From positions 1-64,000 of the forward strand of contig JAEZSC010000076.1 in the NCBI GenBank assembly GCA_023422005.1: a DNA stretch of 64,000 nucleotides, written 5' to 3'. Positions 37,025-45,334 of this stretch are shown in pieces. Source of the stretch: Bacillota bacterium (lineage in GTDB: Bacteria; Bacillota; Clostridia; Christensenellales; UMGS416). Under the pieces are notes generated by a model. The model saw nothing but the letters and a program-made list of their open reading frames with translations, was not told where the DNA came from and made no database searches. The position numbers and the translations under genes are program-made. The number at the start of each line of letters is the position of its first letter. The first letter of the stretch is position 1.

Positions 37025-38380
37025 TTAGTCGATCATGGTGAGAATCTGCTCCTCCAGCTCGCAGATGCGCATCAGCGTGTCGCAGTAGGGCAGCAGCTTT
37101 TCCTTGTCGTCGAACAGGTGCCCGGCCGAGAAATCCTGGGGAATCAGCTCGCCCAGACGGCGGGCGTGCTCTGCGATCTTTTCATATTGGCGCGCCAGGT
37201 CCTCCCGGCCATGGTCCCGGAAAAAGTCCACAGCATATTGACGGTCCATGTATTGCTTTTGGTTGCACATGACATTCAGATAGGGCTCGAAGGGATCGTC
37301 CCACTCATAGGTTTGCAGCGCCCGGGCGAAGGCCCGGTGAGCGGCCAGGCCGTTAAACTGCCCCGGCGCGATGCTCTCGTCGGCGATCAGCCGCCGCAGC
37401 ACCCGCAGTGTCTCCCGCAGCACCTCTTCTTTGTGTGGCTGCTCCCCCTTGCCCCCGATGATCAGGATGCGCCCCAGGCTACCCTTGACAAAGAAGCCGT
37501 CGTGCCAGTGGGATTTGCGGAAGTAGCCGGTGTCGTCCGGTGCCTCGTCGTGGTCCTCGTTCACGTACATGAAGGGGTTGTAGCCCAGCAGCACGTCACC
37601 GTCGTTGTCGTAACCGGAGATCACGCAGGCGTCGGCGCAGTTGATGACACCCTCCAGCGTGATGACCGGCACGCCGCGGTCGATGCTGTCCATGATCAGC
37701 TGCCGGTCGTAGCCGTAGTCACCGCGGGTGTGGTGGGTCATCTCGTAGCCCAGTATGCGGAACGTGTGCTCGATGAGGATCGGCGCGTGGATCACGTGAT
37801 AGTTGCCGTGGTTCCACAGCTCCGTCGAGGGCATGGAGAAGGACGTGCGAAACGCGCTGCCCGAAAGGGCGCACACCGTGTCGTAATGAAGCTTTTCTCC
37901 CAGCGCGTTCAGCGCCGATACCACGCTGTTCACATATTCGTTCTGCCGCTGCGGGTCGGACCAATCCACCTTCATGAGGCCCGGTATCCAGTTTCTCGCC
38001 ATGCCAAAACCTCCGTATAGCTTGTAGTCGATGTGAATCGGGTGGAATTTGTGCTGCCGGGGGGCGGCGCCGTATTTGGACGGCGCGCAGTTGAACAGCC
38101 GCCGGAACGCCTTGGCAAAGGCCTCGGCAGTCTCGTATCCGTATTTGGCGGAGATGTCGGTTACCGAGGCGCGGCCATTCGCAAGCTCCTCGGCCGCCCT
38201 GGACAGGCGGCGGAAGCGGATGTATTCGCCGATGGAATAGCCGGTCAGCGCGCTGAACAGGTTCGCGAAGGACGATGGGGAGTAGTGGATCGCCCTGCCC
38301 ACCGATTCCAGGGATATGTCCTCCAGCACGTTCTCCTCGATGTAGCCGATGGCGTTTTGAACCTGGGTTACCCAATGCAT
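37025..38380 (-). CDS. AraC-type regulator fused to a C39-peptidase-like domain
   Basis: 451 residues with an inverted AraC layout. The HTH domain is N-terminal (about 5-105: LESVGRAIHYSPSSFANLFS and VTDISAKYGYETAEAFAKAF). A large C-terminal part follows. Within it, YDTVCALSGSAFRTSF, MDSIDRGVPVITLEG and CVISGYDNDGDVLLGYNPF recall the papain-like fold of C39 peptidases and butirosin BtrH proteins. The usual His before the GYD strand is not in place, so it is more likely a ligand sensor than a protease. GGAGGAACC precedes the ATG. It heads the GH18-GH130-murQ-kinase operon and probably regulates it. Confidence 0.78.
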   Translation of the reverse strand: MHWVTQVQNAIGYIEENVLEDISLESVGRAIHYSPSSFANLFSALTGYSIGEYIRFRRLSRAAEELANGRASVTDISAKYGYETAEAFAKAFRRLFNCAPSKYGAAPRQHKFHPIHIDYKLYGGFGMARNWIPGLMKVDWSDPQRQNEYVNSVVSALNALGEKLHYDTVCALSGSAFRTSFSMPSTELWNHGNYHVIHAPILIEHTFRILGYEMTHHTRGDYGYDRQLIMDSIDRGVPVITLEGVINCADACVISGYDNDGDVLLGYNPFMYVNEDHDEAPDDTGYFRKSHWHDGFFVKGSLGRILIIGGKGEQPHKEEVLRETLRVLRRLIADESIAPGQFNGLAAHRAFARALQTYEWDDPFEPYLNVMCNQKQYMDRQYAVDFFRDHGREDLARQYEKIAEHARRLGELIPQDFSAGHLFDDKEKLLPYCDTLMRICELEEQILTMID

Positions 38381-38499
38381 GCGCCGGTTCCTCCGTACAC
38401 CGACATGATACCAGATTCATGAAAGCTTTTGCCGGTCCGATCCTATGAAATATTGTCCATACAGCCAAGAGGCGGTGGTCTGCCGCCTTGCGAAACAGT

Positions 38500-38528
38500 T
38501 TGACTTGCGATATATTACCCATATATCA
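38500..38528 (+). promoter_or_regulatory. promoter with overlapping palindrome
   Basis: A -35-like TTGACT (38500-38505) is followed 16-18 bases later by TATATC/TATCAT. A perfect IR, GATATAT-TACCC-ATATATC (38509-38527), spans the spacer and -10, the place for a repressor. It serves the acyltransferase-like gene at 38558. Confidence 0.6.
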
Positions 38529-38557
38529 TCCATATTTCATATTCGAGGAGAATCGAC

Positions 38558-39376
38558 ATGGCGAAAAGAGACGGGCGTGTCGTAGAGCAGCATCCGTTAA
38601 ACGCGATGATGCCCTACATGATGCGAGGGCGTAACGAGTCCCTGGTGTACTTTCAAACCGCGCTGGACGTGGAAGAACTGCAAAAATATATCGATGCCAA
38701 GAGGGCGGCAGGCGTCGACGTGAAGTTCTTCCAGATGTTCGTGGCCGCTCTCGTCAAGCTCCTGAAGGAGCGTCCCAAGCTCAATCGCTTCGTTTCCGGC
38801 CGGCGTGTCTACCAACGCAATCATATCCGCGTATCCTTCATCGCAAAAAAGGCCGCCACCGACGAGAGCGAAGAGACCAACGTCGCGCTTACTTTCAATG
38901 AGAAATCCACCTTTCAGGATGTGCTCAACCGCATGCGGAGGGACATCAAGACCGCCAAGTCCGACGAGGTCAAGGACGACGACGCTTTTGTCCGCACCCT
39001 GATGAAGCTGCCGCGCTTTATGCTGCGCATGGTCTTCGCCGTGCTGCGGTGGATGGACTTTTATTTTGACATTCCCAAAGCCATTTCCAACATCGATCCG
39101 CTCCGCTGCAGCGTATACGTCGCCAACCTCGGCAGCATCGGCATCGAAGCGCCGTTCCATCACCTCTACGAGTGGGGCAACTGCTCTGTCTTCATCGCCA
39201 TCGGCAGGATCCGCTACATGCCTGTGGCTCTGGAAGACGGCACGCTGACCGCGCGCAAGATGGTAGAGGTGAAGGTCACCATCGACGAGAGAATCGCCGA
39301 TGGGTTTTACTTTGCCCGCTCTCTGGAACTCATGGAAGGCTATCTGAAGAACCCCGAATCCATTGAGAACTTGTGA
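38558..39376 (+). CDS. acyltransferase-fold protein (E2/CAT-like), catalytic His replaced
   Basis: 272 residues with the chloramphenicol-acetyltransferase fold used by 2-oxoacid dehydrogenase E2 subunits. Recognisable parts are VDVKFFQMFVAALVKLL, VYVANLGSIGIEAPFHHLYEW and SVFIAIGRI. The family active site HxxxDG appears near the end as DERIADG (243-249), with Glu244 where E2 enzymes have His. There is no lipoyl domain. GAGGAG precedes the ATG. The acyl-CoA ligase gene follows after 15 bases, so the pair may activate and transfer an acyl group, or this protein may have lost E2 chemistry. Confidence 0.78.
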   Translation: MAKRDGRVVEQHPLNAMMPYMMRGRNESLVYFQTALDVEELQKYIDAKRAAGVDVKFFQMFVAALVKLLKERPKLNRFVSGRRVYQRNHIRVSFIAKKAATDESEETNVALTFNEKSTFQDVLNRMRRDIKTAKSDEVKDDDAFVRTLMKLPRFMLRMVFAVLRWMDFYFDIPKAISNIDPLRCSVYVANLGSIGIEAPFHHLYEWGNCSVFIAIGRIRYMPVALEDGTLTARKMVEVKVTIDERIADGFYFARSLELMEGYLKNPESIENL

Positions 39377-39391
39377 AAGAGGCGAACGAAA

Positions 39392-41143
39392 ATGGAAAAC
39401 GGCATTTATAAAGGCTCCGGCGTCAAGAAGCCCTGGCTGAAGTTTTACGGCGACATGCCGGAATTCCGGGACATTCCGGATCTCACGATGTACGAGCTGC
39501 TGCGCGACACCGCCAGCAAGTACCCCGATAAGGCCGTCATCAAATACATGGGGGCCACGATTTCGTTCCGCAAATTCCTGGAGATGGTGGACAAGTGCGC
39601 CGCCTCCTTCACGGCCTACGGTGTGAAGGCCGGCGACTGCGTTCTGCAATCCATGCCCAACATCCCCAACGCCATCATGATCTTTTACGCGCTCAACAAG
39701 ATCGGCGCCCGCGTGGCCATGACGCACCCGCTGTACTCCTCCAGCGAGCTGGATCAATTCATAAAGGAGACCGGCAGCACCTGGTGCGTCACCGTGGATA
39801 TGTTCTACGACCGCTTCAAGGACATTCTGCGGCCGGACCAGCGGCTGTTGGTTACGAAGATATCGGATTTCCTCCCCGGCTCCATGAAGGTCGCCTTCAA
39901 GATCACCCGAGGCTTCAAGGACAAGATACCCGCCGACGACCGGGTCGTGTTCTGGAAGGATTTCCTCAAGAAATCCGCCGGCGGCGCCGCGCCCTATGTG
40001 CGCCGCATGGACCCGCAGGACGGTGCGGTCATTCTCTTTTCCGGCGGCACAACCAACCTGCCAAAGGGCATCCTGCTGTCCTCGTATAACTTCAACGCGC
40101 TGTCGGTGAACATCTCCTACTTCGCCAAATTCACCAAGGATGACAGCGTCATCGCGATCCTGCCGGTGTTCCACGGCTTCGGCCTGGGAATCTGCGTGCA
40201 CACGATCGCCTGCACCGGCGGCACATTGATTTTGGAGCCCAAGTTCGGCACCAAGATTTACATCGACAGCCTGCGCAAGCATCAGCCCACCTTCATAGCC
40301 GGCGTACCCACGATGTTCGAGGCTATGCTGCGGGACAAGAGCTTCCAGAAGGTCCGCTTCGACCGCCTGAAAGCCATCTACAGCGGCGGGGACAGCCTGT
40401 CCGCCGAGCTCAAGGCGCGCTTCGATGAGCAGATCCGGGCACAGGGCAGCAAGGTGGAGCTGGCCGAGGGCTATGGCTTGACCGAGACCGTGACCGGCTG
40501 CGTGCTCACACCTCCGGGCCTGTACCGCAAGGGCGCCATCGGCATCCCGATGCCCAACACGCTGGCCAAGGTTGTGGATATGCAGACCAAGGCCGAGCTG
40601 CCCTATGGCGAGGTTGGTGAAATCTTTCTGGCCGGGCCTACGCTGATGAAGGGATACCTCAACAACCCCGAGGAAACCGGCAAGGCCATCCGCACCGACG
40701 AGCTCGGCATCCAGTGGCTGCACACCGGTGACCTGGGCTACATGGACGCCGACGGCTATCTGTACTTCCAGAGCCGGGCCAAGCGCATGTTCAAGGTGTC
40801 CGGCGTCAGCGTGTACCCCATGCAGGTGGAGCAGGTGCTGGAATCCCACGAGCTTGTGTTCCGCACCTGCGTCGTAGGCGTGCCCGACGATTACCAGATG
40901 ACCAGCGTGAAGGCCTACGTCGTGCTGGAGAACCCGGCGCTTGCCACCGACGAAACCAAGCAGATTCTGCTTAAGCACTGTCGCAAGCATTTGCTCAAGT
41001 GGAGCGTGCCGCGGGCCATCGAGTTCCGAGACAAGCTGCCCACGACGCTGGTGGGCAAGGTGGAATACACACAACTGGAGAAATCCCGCATCACCGCCGA
41101 GGACGTGGCGCTCAGCGAGGGTGCGGTCGCGATCACGGAATAA
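39392..41143 (+). CDS. AMP-dependent acyl-CoA synthetase/ligase
   Basis: 583 residues, ANL superfamily. The P-loop-like motif is ILFSGGTTNLPKGILLSS, the adenine-binding motif is LAEGYGLTE, and the hinge motif is LHTGDLGYMDADGYLYF. The final catalytic Lys is present in TTLVGKVEYTQLE. It activates a fatty or other organic acid with ATP and CoA in the cytoplasm. It is cotranscribed with the upstream E2/CAT-like gene. Long-chain specificity is a guess from overall similarity. It lies ahead of a rhamnosidase gene, but the functional link is not obvious. Confidence 0.92.
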   Translation: MENGIYKGSGVKKPWLKFYGDMPEFRDIPDLTMYELLRDTASKYPDKAVIKYMGATISFRKFLEMVDKCAASFTAYGVKAGDCVLQSMPNIPNAIMIFYALNKIGARVAMTHPLYSSSELDQFIKETGSTWCVTVDMFYDRFKDILRPDQRLLVTKISDFLPGSMKVAFKITRGFKDKIPADDRVVFWKDFLKKSAGGAAPYVRRMDPQDGAVILFSGGTTNLPKGILLSSYNFNALSVNISYFAKFTKDDSVIAILPVFHGFGLGICVHTIACTGGTLILEPKFGTKIYIDSLRKHQPTFIAGVPTMFEAMLRDKSFQKVRFDRLKAIYSGGDSLSAELKARFDEQIRAQGSKVELAEGYGLTETVTGCVLTPPGLYRKGAIGIPMPNTLAKVVDMQTKAELPYGEVGEIFLAGPTLMKGYLNNPEETGKAIRTDELGIQWLHTGDLGYMDADGYLYFQSRAKRMFKVSGVSVYPMQVEQVLESHELVFRTCVVGVPDDYQMTSVKAYVVLENPALATDETKQILLKHCRKHLLKWSVPRAIEFRDKLPTTLVGKVEYTQLEKSRITAEDVALSEGAVAITE

Positions 41144-41164
41144 TTACGCCCAGGAGAGCTGCTT

Positions 41165-43501
41165 ATGAATCTCTTCCACACCGCCCGTTGGATCGGCTTG
41201 CCCGGCGAAGCTGCCCGGCGCATCGACCGCCTGCACACCGCCTATTACCGGCTGTGCTTCGACGCGCCGGCCGGCGCGTCGCTCCCAGTGCACATCAGCG
41301 CCCACAGCCGCTACCGTCTGTGGGTCAACGGCCAGCCGGTCACCTTTGGCCCTTGCCGGGGCGACCGCTGGCGGCACTTCTACGAGACCGTGGATGTGGG
41401 GCCGTACCTCGCGGCGGGGGCCAACACGCTGGCGGTCAAGGTGTTATCCTTCCCGCCCTACGAGGCCCAGCACGGCGACCAGCGGGCGCCCTACAACGCC
41501 ATGGCCCGGGCCACCGGCCCGTGCCTGATCGTCTCCGCTCATCTGGGTGGCGAGGATCTCTCCACCGGCGTCGCTCCTTGGATGGCGCTGGAGGATGAGG
41601 CCGTGTCGTGGAAGCACTTTCCTTTGAGCCATTGGATGGGCGCCATGGAGAGCGTGGATGGCGCTAAACTGCCCCACGGCTGGCAAACCGCCGCCGACAG
41701 CGCCCCGTGGCAAACGCCCCAGCTTCTATGGAAGGCCGAGGACCCGTGGCTGGACACCTTCGGCATCATACCGACCTTTCCGCTGACACCTCGCAGCATC
41801 CCGCTGCTGTTCGAGCGGCCCCAGGCCCTCGCCCGGGAGATGCCGCTGCGAGCCCAGGATGTTTCGGCCATCCGCTTTGAAGGGGGCACTGCTGTGATCC
41901 CGGCTCACAGCCGCGTGGCGGCGGAGCTGGACGCCGGCGTGCATACGACAGCCTTCGTCACGCTGCACACCCAGGGCGGCGCGGGCAGCGCCGTGACGCT
42001 GCGCTACGCCGAGGGCTATACCAGGCCCACAGCGGAAGGCAGAACGAGCAAGGGTCTCCGGGACGACTGGCAGAACTACGAGCTGCTGGGCCATGAGGAC
42101 CGCTACGCGCCCGGCGGCGGCAGTGAGAGCTACACGCCCATGTGGTTCCGCACCTTCCGCTTTGTGCGCGTGGAGGTGCAAACCGGCGAGCAGCCACTGA
42201 CGCTGCGCATGCCCACGCTGCTGCAGACCGGTTACCCCTTGGAGCCCGTCACTTGGGTGCGATCCTCCCAGGCATGGGTGCAGAACCTTTGGGACATGAG
42301 CGTGCGCACGCTGCAGAACTGCATGCACGAGACCTATGAAGACTGCCCCTATTATGAACAGCTGCAATACATACAGGATACCCGTCTGGAGATGCTCTTC
42401 ACCTACATGGTCAGCGGCGACACCCGCCTGGCCCGCAAGGCCATAGAGGATTTCCAGCATTCCCAGCTGCCCGACGGCATGCTGCAGGCCCGCTTCCCAA
42501 CCCAGGAGCCCCATGTGATCCCGCCGTTCTCTCTGCACTGGGTGTGGATGGTGCTGGAATACTACGAACAGACCGGCGACCCCACGGTGCTGCGGCAATA
42601 CCGCGCCGCGGCGGACGCCATACTGGAATGGTATGACCGCAAGCTGGGGCCCCTGGGTCTCGTGGAAAAGCTGGGGTATTGGGACCAGATCGACTGGGTG
42701 GACGCATGGGATAAGATAGCCGGGCGCACGCCGGCAGGCGCCGTGGGCCCGGCCACAACCCACAACCTGATGTACGCCTGCGCGCTGCAGGCAGGCGCGC
42801 GAATCAACCGCGCGTGCGGCCGGCAGGGGCTGGCAGAGGAATACCTTGAGCGCGCTCAAAGCATATTGTCTTCCGTGGACGCCCATTGCTGGAACGAAGC
42901 CGAAGGGCTGTACATGGAAGGGCCGGGCTACGAGGAATACTCCCAGCACGCCCAGGTGTACGCCGTGCTGACCGGGCTGGCTCCGGGGCAGAAGGGGCGG
43001 GATATCCTGACCAGGGCTCTCAATCGCCCCGGCATCGCGCTGTGCTCCTTCACGTGGCAGTTCTTCGTGTTCCGGGCGTTGGAGGCCTGCGGGGCATACG
43101 AGCTGACCGAGCGCCAGTGGGAGATGTGGAAGGGCCTGCCGGACAAGAACCTGACCACGATCCCCGAAGTGCCCGACGGTGTGCGCTCGCCCCGAAGCGA
43201 TTGCCACGCCTGGGGTGCGCTGCCGCTGTATGAATTCCCGCGCAAACTGCTGGGTGTGGAGCCCGGCGAACCGGGCTGGCACAGCATTCGCATCCGGCCC
43301 CGGCCGCTCACGCTGCCGGATTGCTCCGGCCAAGTGGTCACCCCCCGCGGCATCGTGACGGTGGCCTGGCGCAACGGCCCCGAAGGATTCGCCGTGGAGG
43401 CGAAGTCGCCCCAGGGCGTTCCAGTGACTGTGACGATGCCGGATGGTACCGAGCGGCATTACCCGCAGGGCGGCGACATAAGGGTTGTGACACAAGGGTA
43501 G
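41165..43501 (+). CDS. GH78 alpha-L-rhamnosidase-like
   Basis: 778 residues without a signal peptide. N-terminal beta-sandwich domains (about 1-330) precede an (alpha/alpha)6 barrel (about 340-690) and a C-terminal beta domain. The GH78 catalytic segment is ETYEDCPYYEQLQYIQDTR, with Glu398 as the likely general acid. The N-terminal RLWVNGQPVTFGPCRGD is typical of the family's carbohydrate-binding domain. It would remove terminal rhamnose from plant or bacterial glycosides inside the cell. AGGAG precedes the ATG 21 bases after the ligase stop. A Gfo/Idh/MocA gene follows. Confidence 0.88.
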   Translation: MNLFHTARWIGLPGEAARRIDRLHTAYYRLCFDAPAGASLPVHISAHSRYRLWVNGQPVTFGPCRGDRWRHFYETVDVGPYLAAGANTLAVKVLSFPPYEAQHGDQRAPYNAMARATGPCLIVSAHLGGEDLSTGVAPWMALEDEAVSWKHFPLSHWMGAMESVDGAKLPHGWQTAADSAPWQTPQLLWKAEDPWLDTFGIIPTFPLTPRSIPLLFERPQALAREMPLRAQDVSAIRFEGGTAVIPAHSRVAAELDAGVHTTAFVTLHTQGGAGSAVTLRYAEGYTRPTAEGRTSKGLRDDWQNYELLGHEDRYAPGGGSESYTPMWFRTFRFVRVEVQTGEQPLTLRMPTLLQTGYPLEPVTWVRSSQAWVQNLWDMSVRTLQNCMHETYEDCPYYEQLQYIQDTRLEMLFTYMVSGDTRLARKAIEDFQHSQLPDGMLQARFPTQEPHVIPPFSLHWVWMVLEYYEQTGDPTVLRQYRAAADAILEWYDRKLGPLGLVEKLGYWDQIDWVDAWDKIAGRTPAGAVGPATTHNLMYACALQAGARINRACGRQGLAEEYLERAQSILSSVDAHCWNEAEGLYMEGPGYEEYSQHAQVYAVLTGLAPGQKGRDILTRALNRPGIALCSFTWQFFVFRALEACGAYELTERQWEMWKGLPDKNLTTIPEVPDGVRSPRSDCHAWGALPLYEFPRKLLGVEPGEPGWHSIRIRPRPLTLPDCSGQVVTPRGIVTVAWRNGPEGFAVEAKSPQGVPVTVTMPDGTERHYPQGGDIRVVTQG

Positions 43502-43528
43502 GAGCATCGGCTTAGGAGGTATATTCTC

Positions 43529-44650
43529 ATGATAAAAGTTGGTCTGGCCGGCGGGCGCAGCCTGTCCACGCTGATGGGCTTTCGCGCCATCGAAGGTGTG
43601 GAGGTCGCCGCGGTGTGTGATCTGAACGCGGACCTGCTGCAGCGCATCAGCCGCGAGCAAGGCATCCCCCGCACTTACCGCGTGTTTGAAGACATGCTGG
43701 AAGCCGACATCGACGCCGTCGTCATCGCGACACCCATGCAGTGCCACGTGCCCCAGGCCTTAAGCGCCCTGGAGGCCGGCAAGCATGTGCTCAGCGAAGT
43801 CACCGCGGCGGTCACGATGGACGAGCTGTGGTGGCTCATCGAGGCCGTGGAGAAATCCGGCAAGGTATACATGCTGGCGGAGAACTACTGCTACAGCCCC
43901 GAGGTGCAGCTGGTGAGCAGCCTCGTGCGCCGGGGCATGTTCGGAGAGATCTACTACGGCGAGGGCGAATATCTGCACGACATCCGCGACCTGGCCGTAT
44001 ATCCCGACGGCAAAACGTCCTGGCGGAGCTATTGGCAGCTGGGCAAGCGCGGCGCTTTCTATCCCACTCACAGCATCGGCCCGGTCATGCAGTGGTTCCA
44101 GGGCGACAGGATCGCTTCGCTGTGCACGCTGGGCAGCGGCAGGCACATGAGCGCCACGCTGCGCCAGGAGGATACCACCGTTACGATGTGCCAATTGGAG
44201 AGCGGCAAGCTGGCGCGCATCCGCGTGGACTGCATGTCACCGCGGCCCCACAACATGGCCTATTACCAACTGCAGGGCACCAAGGGGTGTTACGAAGCGC
44301 CCCGGGGCTTGGGCGATGACCACAAGGTATACCTGGAGGGCCATGATGCTCACGACCACCCCCACTGGCGGCCGCTCAAAGATTTTGAGGAATTCCTGCC
44401 CGAGCGCTTCCGGCTGGCCACCCAGGCGCAGCGCGAGGCCGGCCACGGCGGGGGGGATTTCTTCATCGTGCAGGATTTTGTGGATGCCATCACGAAGGGC
44501 ACGCCGCCGGCCATCGATGTGTATCAGGCTGCCGAGTGGACGGCGGTGGCGCTGTTGAGCGAGCTTTCCATCACCAACGGCGGCCGCATGATGGACATGC
44601 CGCGTTTCCGGCGGAACATGCCCTTCGGCGAGCAGCGCTTCAAGCTGTAA
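43529..44650 (+). CDS. Gfo/Idh/MocA oxidoreductase with EVT in place of EKP
   Basis: 373 residues. The opening MIKVGLAGGRSLSTLMGF is a loose Rossmann loop, lacking the usual GxGxxG. The catalytic-region motif reads HVLSEVTAAVT rather than EKP, so the conserved Lys is missing. The EVxAA form is seen in NAD-dependent glycosidase relatives such as GH109. Later AENYCYSPEV and PTHSIGPVMQWF provide Tyr and His at the active site. AGGAGG precedes the ATG. It follows the rhamnosidase-like gene by 27 bases and precedes a GNAT gene, which suggests joint action on a rhamnosylated or acetamido glycoside. Confidence 0.85.
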   Translation: MIKVGLAGGRSLSTLMGFRAIEGVEVAAVCDLNADLLQRISREQGIPRTYRVFEDMLEADIDAVVIATPMQCHVPQALSALEAGKHVLSEVTAAVTMDELWWLIEAVEKSGKVYMLAENYCYSPEVQLVSSLVRRGMFGEIYYGEGEYLHDIRDLAVYPDGKTSWRSYWQLGKRGAFYPTHSIGPVMQWFQGDRIASLCTLGSGRHMSATLRQEDTTVTMCQLESGKLARIRVDCMSPRPHNMAYYQLQGTKGCYEAPRGLGDDHKVYLEGHDAHDHPHWRPLKDFEEFLPERFRLATQAQREAGHGGGDFFIVQDFVDAITKGTPPAIDVYQAAEWTAVALLSELSITNGGRMMDMPRFRRNMPFGEQRFKL

Positions 44651-44673
44651 GAATAACATATCGGGAGGAATCC

Positions 44674-45306
44674 ATGGACTACGTAAATCAACTGGGCCAG
44701 CAACTCATGATGGTGCGCCGCGCCGCGCCCACCCCGCAGGTCAGCATGCCCGAAGGCTGGTCGGTGCGCAGCATGCGGGAAGGCGAGGGCGCCGTTTGGG
44801 CGCGTATCTGCTTGGCCGCAGGCTTCTTTGATGACGGCATGAGCGCCGAGCAGCGCTGGGACAGCGCGATGGGCAATGACGCCGGCGTGCGCACGGAGAA
44901 TGTGTTCTTCGCCTGCGACCCCGCCGGAGAACCTGTGGCCACGGCCACGGCCCGGCTGATCCCCCAGCAGGATCGCGGCAAATATCCGCCCACGGCCAAC
45001 GCGCTGGGCTATCTGCACTATGTCGCGGCGACGCCCGTGTGCAGGGGCAAGGGAGCAGGGTCCGCCGTGACGGCGGCCGTGCTGGCCCGCTTAGCCGAGC
45101 TGAACCTGGACGATTGTGTGCTCTCGACCGACGACCATCGGCTTCCGGCCATCCACATCTATCTGAAGATGGGCTGGATTCCCGTGCTGTTCGCGCCGGA
45201 CATGCGCGAGCGTTGGGAGCACATATTGAGCCAGCTCACAGCCTGGGACGCTCTGGAGGCCATGGACGAAACCGGTCGTACGGTCGAGCCGCTGCGACGG
45301 CGGTAA
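44674..45306 (+). CDS. GNAT-family N-acetyltransferase
   Basis: 210 residues. The acetyl-CoA-binding motif is CRGKGAGSAVTAAVLARL, preceded by the strand GYLHYVAATPV and followed by LSTDDHRLPAIHIYLKMGW, the usual order of GNAT motifs A and B. The N-terminal 25 residues are extra. GGGAGG lies just before the ATG. It is last in the + operon with the rhamnosidase and Gfo/Idh/MocA genes and convergent with the DUF4038 gene. Substrate unknown. Confidence 0.88.
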   Translation: MDYVNQLGQQLMMVRRAAPTPQVSMPEGWSVRSMREGEGAVWARICLAAGFFDDGMSAEQRWDSAMGNDAGVRTENVFFACDPAGEPVATATARLIPQQDRGKYPPTANALGYLHYVAATPVCRGKGAGSAVTAAVLARLAELNLDDCVLSTDDHRLPAIHIYLKMGWIPVLFAPDMRERWEHILSQLTAWDALEAMDETGRTVEPLRRR

Positions 45307-45334
45307 AGCCCGCTTTACCTGCGGCCGGCCCGCG

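Noticed and set aside
38597..41074. An 825-codon open frame on the - strand
   Set aside because: It lies wholly opposite the acyltransferase-like and acyl-CoA ligase genes, which have clear motifs and ribosome sites. Long antisense frames are expected at this GC content, and its protein has no recognisable domain.
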